The position numbers and the translations under genes were made by a program. From Clostridia bacterium (lineage in GTDB: Bacteria > Bacillota > Clostridia > Oscillospirales > CAG-272), in contig JAGALI010000132.1 of the NCBI GenBank assembly GCA_017625275.1, positions 1 to 10,378 on the forward strand: a DNA stretch of 10,378 bases. Direction: 5' to 3'. The notes below the pieces were generated by a model, which searched no databases, was not told where the DNA came from, and saw only the letters and a program-made list of their open reading frames with translations. This document shows positions 5,679-10,378 of the stretch, piece after piece; positions within the stretch are counted from its first letter, which is position 1; each line of letters begins with the position of its first letter.

Positions 5679-6499
5679 AGGCGTACGAGCTTGAGTCTAG
5701 ACTGTCAAAAATAACAGCCGAGGCAAAATCCGAGGCTAGATTTATTCTTGAGGAGCTTTTTGGCGTTAGCTATAGCGAGCTTGTTTTGAATAAGGACAGA
5801 GAATACGACAGCGAAAGATTAAACGAGGTGCTTTTTCTAAGAGAGCAGGGGGAGCCACTTCAATACATTCTTGGTAAGTGGTATTTTATGGATAGCTCGT
5901 TTGTGGTTTCTCCAAAATGCTTAATCCCAAGGGCAGATACAGAAATCCTTGTTTATGAGGCGATAAGGCTATTAAAAAACGAGGGCTGTGTCGCTGATTT
6001 GTGCACAGGAAGTGGCTGTATTGGCTTATCTATGCTAAAGCACAGGGGTGATATATCCTCGGCAGTGCTTGCAGATATTTCGAGTGATGCGCTTGAGGTC
6101 GCAGTGCAAAATGCAAGGGCGCTTGGAGTGTATGATAAATGCATATTTATCAATTGTGATATAACCAAGGGCTTGCCAGAGGGTAAGCTTGATATGATAG
6201 TGTCAAATCCACCATACATTCCTACCTCTGACATAGAGACACTTTCAAAAGAGGTAAAAAGAGAGCCAAGGCTGGCGCTCGATGGTGGGGACGATGGGCT
6301 TGATATTATAAGACCGCTTGTTGATTTAGCGCCGAACAGCTTAAATAAGGACGGCTATTTATTAATCGAATTTGGCTATGACCAAGAGGACGCTATAAGC
6401 GCTCTAATGGACGAAAGGGTAAAGAGTGGCGCATATAAGAGCTATAAAATACTCAAGGATTATGGTGGCAATCCACGCGTGCTTGTTGCACAGGTGTAG
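5675..6499 (+). CDS. prmC: Release factor glutamine methyltransferase PrmC
   Basis: PrmC methylates the glutamine of the GGQ motif of release factors RF1 and RF2 using S-adenosylmethionine, improving peptide release. The 274 residues comprise an N-terminal helical substrate-recognition domain (about 1-75, with EPLQYILG at 60-67) and a class I methyltransferase domain. The latter has LIPRADTEILV (83-93), DLCTGSGCIGLS (108-119, SAM loop), the catalytic NPPYI (178-182) and EPRLALDGGDDGLD (197-210). All key residues are present and the length is normal. It starts on the ATGA shared with the DUF1385 stop. Its AAAGGAG (5666-5672) is only 2 nt from the ATG, so translation is probably coupled to the upstream gene. 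prfA, the usual neighbour, is not next to it; a terminator follows instead. Confidence 0.97.
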   Translation: MKAYELESRLSKITAEAKSEARFILEELFGVSYSELVLNKDREYDSERLNEVLFLREQGEPLQYILGKWYFMDSSFVVSPKCLIPRADTEILVYEAIRLLKNEGCVADLCTGSGCIGLSMLKHRGDISSAVLADISSDALEVAVQNARALGVYDKCIFINCDITKGLPEGKLDMIVSNPPYIPTSDIETLSKEVKREPRLALDGGDDGLDIIRPLVDLAPNSLNKDGYLLIEFGYDQEDAISALMDERVKSGAYKSYKILKDYGGNPRVLVAQV

Positions 6500-6524
6500 C
6501 AAAATTTAATACAAATCATAAAAT

Positions 6525-6552
6525 GATACCGATAAGCGTCGGTATCTTTTTT
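6525..6552 (+). terminator. Intrinsic terminator after prmC, possible attenuator of ddl
   Basis: An 8-bp perfect stem (GATACCGA 6525-6532 with 6539-6546) with a 6-nt loop is followed by six T (6547-6552). It ends the ruvX-DUF1385-prmC transcript. It sits only 15 bp before the ddl start codon, leaving no room for a promoter after it, so ddl mRNA must pass through it. Confidence 0.82.
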
Positions 6553-6567
6553 GCTTTTGGGGGTAAT

Positions 6568-7599
6568 ATGAATAAGCTGAGAGTGTGCGTCATTTTTGGA
6601 GGACAGAGTGGAGAGCATGAGGTTTCGCTAAGCTCTGCCACAGCTATATTAAACGCGATGAATTATGATAAATACATAGTTTATAAAATAGGAATAACAA
6701 GAACCGGAGAATGGTATCTTTTTGAGGGAGAAAACGGACTGGTTTTAGAGGATAAATGGCTTGAAAATGGCAAAAATACGCCGATATGTGTCGATTTTGC
6801 GAGAAAATGTCTGATATCTGACGGCAAGGAGCTACAAATAGATGTTGCATTCCCTGCCCTGCATGGAGATTTTGGCGAGGACGGAAGGGTACAGGCGCTA
6901 TTTGAGCTACTAGGAATACCGATGGTAGGTCCAAGCACAGCATCGGCTGCCACGTGCATGGATAAGCATCTTTGCAAAAGCATCGCCATGCGTGAGCTTG
7001 TTCCTGTTGCGCCTTATGTGGCCTTTTCAAGGCGAGATTTTATAAATGGAGATACCGAGTGTGAGCTAGACGGAGTTGTTTTTGTAAAGCCAAGCACCGC
7101 AGGCTCCAGCCTTGGAATAACGCGTGCGAGTGGAAAAAGCGAGATAGCATGCGCCATTGCTGAGGCGCTAAAATATTCAAACGAGGCGCTTGTTGAAAGG
7201 GAGATAAGAGGGCGAGAATGTGAGGTTGCAGTAACCGAAATTGATGGTCAAATTGTTGTCAGCGAGGTGGGAGAAATATCCTACAAGGGCGAATTTTATG
7301 ACTATGCAACCAAGTACAAATCAAGCAAGGTTAAGTATAAAATCCCTGCAAGAATAGGCGAGGAGTGTCGCAATTTGTGTAAAAAATACGCAAAAACGCT
7401 TTTTAAGGCGCTGGGCTGTCACGGACACGCAAGGTTTGATTTCTTTGTAACCAAGGAAAAGGAGATTTACTTTAATGAGGTAAACGCCCTGCCAGGCTTC
7501 ACCGAGGGCAGTATGTACCCTATGCTTATGAATAAGCTTGGCTATGATATGCCAAGGCTGATAGACCTTCTTATAGGCGAATCTGTCAGAAATTTTTAG
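6568..7599 (+). CDS. ddl: D-alanine-D-alanine ligase
   Basis: Ddl joins two D-alanines with ATP to make the dipeptide that ends the peptidoglycan precursor; it acts in the cytoplasm. The 343 residues show the ATP-grasp layout: VIFGGQSGEHEVSLSSA (8-24), PALHGDFGEDGRVQ (96-109), VFVKPSTAGSSLGI (171-184), FYDYATKY (243-250), RFDFF (289-293) and FNEVNALPGFT (302-312). Tyr250 in the omega loop matches the Tyr of D-Ala-D-Ala ligases such as E. coli DdlB Tyr216, rather than the D-lactate type, so vancomycin-type resistance is not suggested. The ATG at 6568 is chosen because it precedes MNKLRVCVIFGG, the standard N-terminus, with a GGGGG (6559-6563) 4 nt upstream. An in-frame ATG at 6523 lies inside the terminator stem and lacks a ribosome site. 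No strong promoter of its own is visible. Confidence 0.95.
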   Translation: MNKLRVCVIFGGQSGEHEVSLSSATAILNAMNYDKYIVYKIGITRTGEWYLFEGENGLVLEDKWLENGKNTPICVDFARKCLISDGKELQIDVAFPALHGDFGEDGRVQALFELLGIPMVGPSTASAATCMDKHLCKSIAMRELVPVAPYVAFSRRDFINGDTECELDGVVFVKPSTAGSSLGITRASGKSEIACAIAEALKYSNEALVEREIRGRECEVAVTEIDGQIVVSEVGEISYKGEFYDYATKYKSSKVKYKIPARIGEECRNLCKKYAKTLFKALGCHGHARFDFFVTKEKEIYFNEVNALPGFTEGSMYPMLMNKLGYDMPRLIDLLIGESVRNF

Positions 7600-7614
7600 T
7601 CCAAGGACTAAAAA
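7593..7614. repeat. Near-perfect palindrome over the ddl stop codon
   Basis: TTTTTAGTCC - AA - GGACTAAAAA has 10-bp arms and contains the ddl stop TAG (7597-7599). No T-run follows it on either strand, so it is not an obvious terminator. It could protect the 3' end of the ddl mRNA or be a protein site; neither is shown. Confidence 0.4.
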
Positions 7615-7636
7615 ATGTAAAATTTATTTGAAAAGG

Positions 7637-7665
7637 TTGAAATAATTTACAATATTATATATAAT
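7637..7665 (+). promoter_or_regulatory. murD: Promoter of the murD-M42 operon
   Basis: TTGAAA (7637-7642), a 17-bp spacer and a perfect TATAAT (7660-7665) form a strong sigma-A promoter. A second TATAAT overlaps at 7665-7670. The start is predicted near 7672, leaving a leader of only about 9 nt that consists mostly of the GAGG ribosome site (7673-7676). Confidence 0.8.
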
Positions 7666-7680
7666 ATAATTTGAGGTAGT

Positions 7681-8967
7681 ATGGATTTAACAAAAAAATC
7701 AGTTACTCTAGTCGGTCTTGGGGAGTCAAACAAGGCGCTTTATTCGCACCTTTCTAAAAATGGAATTGTGCCAAGCATAAGAAACAAGGAGCCAATTTCT
7801 GTTCCCTTAGGCGCACATCTTATCACTGACAATTATTTGAATGTGTGCGAGGATGTGTGCTTTCGCTCTCCTGTTATTCGTCCGGATAGAATAAGGACAA
7901 ACGGCACCATCACAACCGAGGTTGCCTATGCCTTGGGCATTACAAGGGGCAAGAAAATAGGAGTGACAGGCTCTGATGGTAAGACCACAACCTCAACCCT
8001 GATTTATAAAATGCTTGAGGCTGATGGCAAGGATGCTACCCTCTGTGGAAACATCGGCACGCCATGTATAAAATACGCAGAAGAAAGCACCGATAAATCA
8101 TATACTGTGTGTGAGCTGTCGAGCTTTCAGCTAATGGATATGACCCCTGACTTGGAGCTTGGAATAATAACCAACATAAGTGAAAATCACCTCGACTGGC
8201 ACACAAGCATGCGAGAGTATGTGGAGGCTAAGGCGCATATATTAATGAATGCACGCATTTCCTTGCTGAATCTTGACAACCCTTACACCAAGGAGATGAT
8301 AACGCCTACAAAGCCCTGCGTGCTTTTTTCAGGGCAGGATTTGTCTCTTGCGCGCATAGATGCGCACCATTTGGTGTATATAAAGCAAAATGCTATTTGG
8401 TGCGACGGAGTGAGGGTAATTGCGCTTGACAAAATTCGCATGCGTGGCAAATTCAATGTATCAAACGCACAGTGTGCCATAGGTGCGCTGTGGGATTATG
8501 TAAGCCATGATGCAATCGAAGGGACCCTGCGTACCTTTTCTGGCGTTTCTGGCAGAATGGAAAAAATTGCTGAAATAAATGGGGTTACCTTTTTCTCCTC
8601 ATCAATAGATTCCACACCCTCACGCACGATAGCAACCCTTAGCGCTATGGATAAGCCAAAATGCATTTTAATCCTTGGTGGCTATGATAAGGGCGTTAGC
8701 TATGCACCTCTTGCCGATGCGACAAGGGGTATTAAGCTGGCTGTGCTTTGTGGCGCAAATAGCGATAAAATCGAAAGAGAAATTAAAAATAGCGCTCCAA
8801 TATTAAGGGCACACACGCTTAATGAGGCGACAAGGCTTGCGTATAATAATGCAAGCGAGGGAGATACCGTGCTTTTGTCTCCTGCCTCTGCAAGCTTTGA
8901 TATGTTCAAAAATTATATAGACCGCGAAAACGAATTTAAAAAAGGAGTAAATAGCCTTAATGGATAA
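7681..8967 (+). CDS. murD: UDP-N-acetylmuramoyl-L-alanine-D-glutamate ligase MurD
   Basis: MurD adds D-glutamate to UDP-MurNAc-L-Ala with ATP, the second amino-acid step of peptidoglycan precursor synthesis in the cytoplasm. The 428 residues show the three Mur ligase domains. They are an N-terminal Rossmann domain (VTLVGLGESNKA, 8-19), a central ATPase domain with P-loop GVTGSDGKTTT (94-104), CELSSFQL (144-151) and ITNISENHLDWH (163-174), and a C-terminal domain with SSSIDSTPSRTIA (306-318), ILGGYDKG (331-338) and LSPASASFDMFKNY (399-412). Two points differ from the textbook pattern: GKFN (256-259) where GxHN is usual, and SGRME (290-294) where HR is usual; these may be lineage features. The length is slightly below the E. 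coli 438. Its end overlaps the next gene by 8 bp. Confidence 0.95.
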   Translation: MDLTKKSVTLVGLGESNKALYSHLSKNGIVPSIRNKEPISVPLGAHLITDNYLNVCEDVCFRSPVIRPDRIRTNGTITTEVAYALGITRGKKIGVTGSDGKTTTSTLIYKMLEADGKDATLCGNIGTPCIKYAEESTDKSYTVCELSSFQLMDMTPDLELGIITNISENHLDWHTSMREYVEAKAHILMNARISLLNLDNPYTKEMITPTKPCVLFSGQDLSLARIDAHHLVYIKQNAIWCDGVRVIALDKIRMRGKFNVSNAQCAIGALWDYVSHDAIEGTLRTFSGVSGRMEKIAEINGVTFFSSSIDSTPSRTIATLSAMDKPKCILILGGYDKGVSYAPLADATRGIKLAVLCGANSDKIEREIKNSAPILRAHTLNEATRLAYNNASEGDTVLLSPASASFDMFKNYIDRENEFKKGVNSLNG

Positions 8968-9982
8968 ATTAAAGGACCTTTTGAGGGAGCTTTGCGCGCT
9001 TCCCACAGTGTCAGGACGAGAAAAGGAAAGCAAAAAATCACTTTTTGCCTTAGCCGATAAATGCTTTGATGAGGCATATGAGGATAGCTTCGGCAATCTT
9101 GTCCTAGTAAAAAAATCAACCATGCCAAGCGCACCAAGGCTTATGATAGATGCACATTTTGACGAGGTTGGAATGATGGTTAGTCAGGTGCACGAGGGTG
9201 GATTTTTGTCCGTAGCCCCAATCGGTGGGCTTGATATGCGCGTGCTTGGTGCAACACAGGTGGTTGTATATGGCAAGCAGAGCATCAATGGCGTTCTCAC
9301 CTCAACTCCACCTCACCTCTTGACAGGAGATAAGGCACTTCCAAAAATCAGCGATATATATGTTGATACAGGATTTGACAAGGAGAAGCTGGAGGGGCTT
9401 GTCAGCGCTGGCGATTATGTAGGCTTCGCGTCTGGAATGACGGAGCTTTTGAATAATAGAGTTGCCTCAAAGGGACTTGACGATAAGGCTTGCGCGTGTG
9501 CAATTTTTGATATGGCATCGCGAATAGATAAGACAAGGCTCAAATACGATATCTATGCTGTAATATCAGCACAAGAGGAAACAGGAAAGAACGGCGCGCG
9601 CTTTGTCGCCTATGACATTTCGCCCAATTTAGCAATAATTACGGATGTCTGCTTCGCCCGTGGAGAGGGCATTGAGACAAGCGAAAGCGTTGAGATGGGA
9701 CAGGGCGCATGTGTTGACGTCTCAGCCTGCACCAGCATACCTCTTACAAGAGCAATTATGAAAATGCTAGATGAAAGAAAAATCCCACACCAAAGAATGT
9801 GTGAGCCATCAAGAACCTACACAAACAATGAGGCAGTGTCAATTTCAGGCAAGGGCGTGCGTACAGCACTTCTTGGAATACCACTTTCAGGCATGCATAC
9901 CCCAAGTGAGATTGTAAGCCTTGAGGATATAAAATCGCTTTCGGATATACTTCTTGAAATTGCCTATGAGGAGGGCCTATGA
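8960..9982 (+). CDS. M42-family metallo-aminopeptidase (FrvX/TET type)
   Basis: This 340-residue cytoplasmic peptidase has the two-metal M42 active site intact: His66 in DAHFDEVG (64-71), Asp174 in KGLDDKA (171-177), Glu206-Glu207 in SAQEETG (203-209), Asp229 in ITDV (227-230) and His313 in GMHTPSEIVSLED (311-323). The family removes N-terminal residues from short peptides and usually forms tetrahedral dodecamers (TET); some members have been annotated as endoglucanases or glutamyl aminopeptidases. Substrate preference cannot be read here. The start overlaps the murD end by 8 bp, and AAAGGAG (8941-8947) lies 12 nt before the ATG. It is followed by a second M42 gene in an ATGA overlap, so murD and both peptidases are one transcription unit. 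Confidence 0.94.
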   Translation: MDKLKDLLRELCALPTVSGREKESKKSLFALADKCFDEAYEDSFGNLVLVKKSTMPSAPRLMIDAHFDEVGMMVSQVHEGGFLSVAPIGGLDMRVLGATQVVVYGKQSINGVLTSTPPHLLTGDKALPKISDIYVDTGFDKEKLEGLVSAGDYVGFASGMTELLNNRVASKGLDDKACACAIFDMASRIDKTRLKYDIYAVISAQEETGKNGARFVAYDISPNLAIITDVCFARGEGIETSESVEMGQGACVDVSACTSIPLTRAIMKMLDERKIPHQRMCEPSRTYTNNEAVSISGKGVRTALLGIPLSGMHTPSEIVSLEDIKSLSDILLEIAYEEGL

Positions 9983-10378
9983 AGGAATTGTTAGAGCGCT
10001 TGTGTAGCGCATTTGGCCCAAGTGGGCTTGAGATGAGCGTTCACGATATTATAAAAAGCGAGCTTGAGAAGGCAATGCCAACGGGGGCAGAGCTTTTTGA
10101 GGACAAGCTCGGTGGAATTTATCTGCACATAAAAAACGAGGGTGCGCCAAGGCTTATGCTGTGCGCCCACATGGACGAGGTCGGCTTTATGGTGACCGAA
10201 ATCACCGATGCTGGTACACTGAAGTTTGGCTGTGTTGGTGGAATTAATCCCCTAGTGCTTCCTTCAAAGCGCGTTATCAGCGAAAACGGAATAAGGGGAG
10301 CTATAGCTACAAAGCCAATTCACCTTTTAAGTGCAGATGAAAGAAAAACACGCACAGAAATCAAGGATATGAGAATTG
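9979..10378 (+). CDS. Second M42-family aminopeptidase, 3' end beyond the window
   Basis: An open frame of 133 codons runs off the right edge, beginning MKELLERLCSAFGPSGLE, a typical M42 N-terminus. APRLMLCAHMDEVGFMV (56-72) contains the first metal-binding His64 and aligns closely with residues 58-74 of the preceding peptidase. IRGAIATKPIHLL (105-117) matches the segment GVLTSTPPHLL of the neighbour. The remaining ligands are outside the window. The start ATG shares ATGA with the upstream stop and has a strong AGGAGG (9969-9974) at 4 nt. It is a diverged paralogue, not a recent copy. Partial only because of the window edge. Confidence 0.93.
   Translation, partial: MKELLERLCSAFGPSGLEMSVHDIIKSELEKAMPTGAELFEDKLGGIYLHIKNEGAPRLMLCAHMDEVGFMVTEITDAGTLKFGCVGGINPLVLPSKRVISENGIRGAIATKPIHLLSADERKTRTEIKDMRI

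Noticed and set aside
6523..6567. Upstream ATG for ddl adding 15 residues
   Set aside because: It sits in the terminator stem without a ribosome site, and the standard Ddl N-terminus begins at the ATG at 6568.
7080..7350. Vancomycin-type D-Ala-D-Lac ligase
   Set aside because: The omega-loop Tyr (FYDYATKY) is of the D-Ala-D-Ala type, and no vanH or vanX neighbours are present.
7593..7614. Terminator after ddl
   Set aside because: The palindrome has no T-run on either strand.
1..10378. CRISPR array, insertion sequence, prophage, toxin-antitoxin or defence system
   Set aside because: No direct repeat array, transposase, integrase or paired small toxin-like genes; all space is filled by recognised genes and short control regions.

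Overview
The window looks like chromosomal DNA of a low- to mid-GC Gram-positive anaerobe of the class Clostridia (Bacillota). Evidence: strong AGGAGG-type ribosome sites, consensus TTGACA/TATAAT promoters, A/T-rich spacers, a class A RNase P RNA, a DUF1385 (YqhQ-like) gene beside prmC, clostridial-type MurD and Ddl sequences, and a tandem run of M42 aminopeptidases. The family or genus cannot be fixed from this sequence. Nothing points to a phage, plasmid, insertion sequence or CRISPR array: this is a compact housekeeping region with a few small uncharacterised genes.

Layout. Positions 1-33 hold an intrinsic terminator. The minus strand at 30-509 encodes a small cysteine-rich lipoprotein of unknown function. 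The RNase P RNA gene (rnpB, minus, about 594-958) has its own consensus promoter (964-992) and terminator (558-583). Divergent from it is a 65-residue soluble protein gene (1067-1264, plus), which shares a bidirectional terminator with an NCS2/AzgA-type purine permease (1313-2845, minus). The permease is divergent from mscL (3036-3608, plus), and that intergenic region holds both promoters and a 7-bp inverted repeat. mscL and a small membrane-anchored Cys-rich acidic protein (3726-3974, minus) converge, each with its own terminator.

From 4080 to the right edge all genes run on the plus strand. The first operon is ruvX (pre-16S rRNA processing), a DUF1385 membrane protein and prmC (release-factor glutamine methyltransferase), joined by a 1-nt gap and an ATGA overlap. 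An intrinsic terminator at 6525-6552 sits only 15 bp before ddl (D-Ala-D-Ala ligase), so ddl may be expressed by read-through or attenuation. murD follows with its own near-consensus promoter, then two overlapping M42 metallo-aminopeptidase genes, the second cut by the window edge.

How the parts fit: rnpB, ruvX and prmC concern RNA processing and translation. ddl and murD supply two cytoplasmic steps of peptidoglycan precursor synthesis. MscL and the permease handle osmotic and nucleobase transport. The M42 pair probably degrades peptides in the cytoplasm. I see no convincing new multi-gene system. The items most worth a second look are the Cys-rich membrane peptide, the hairpin before ddl, the extended MscL with altered pore glycines, and the ruvX-DUF1385-prmC coupling.
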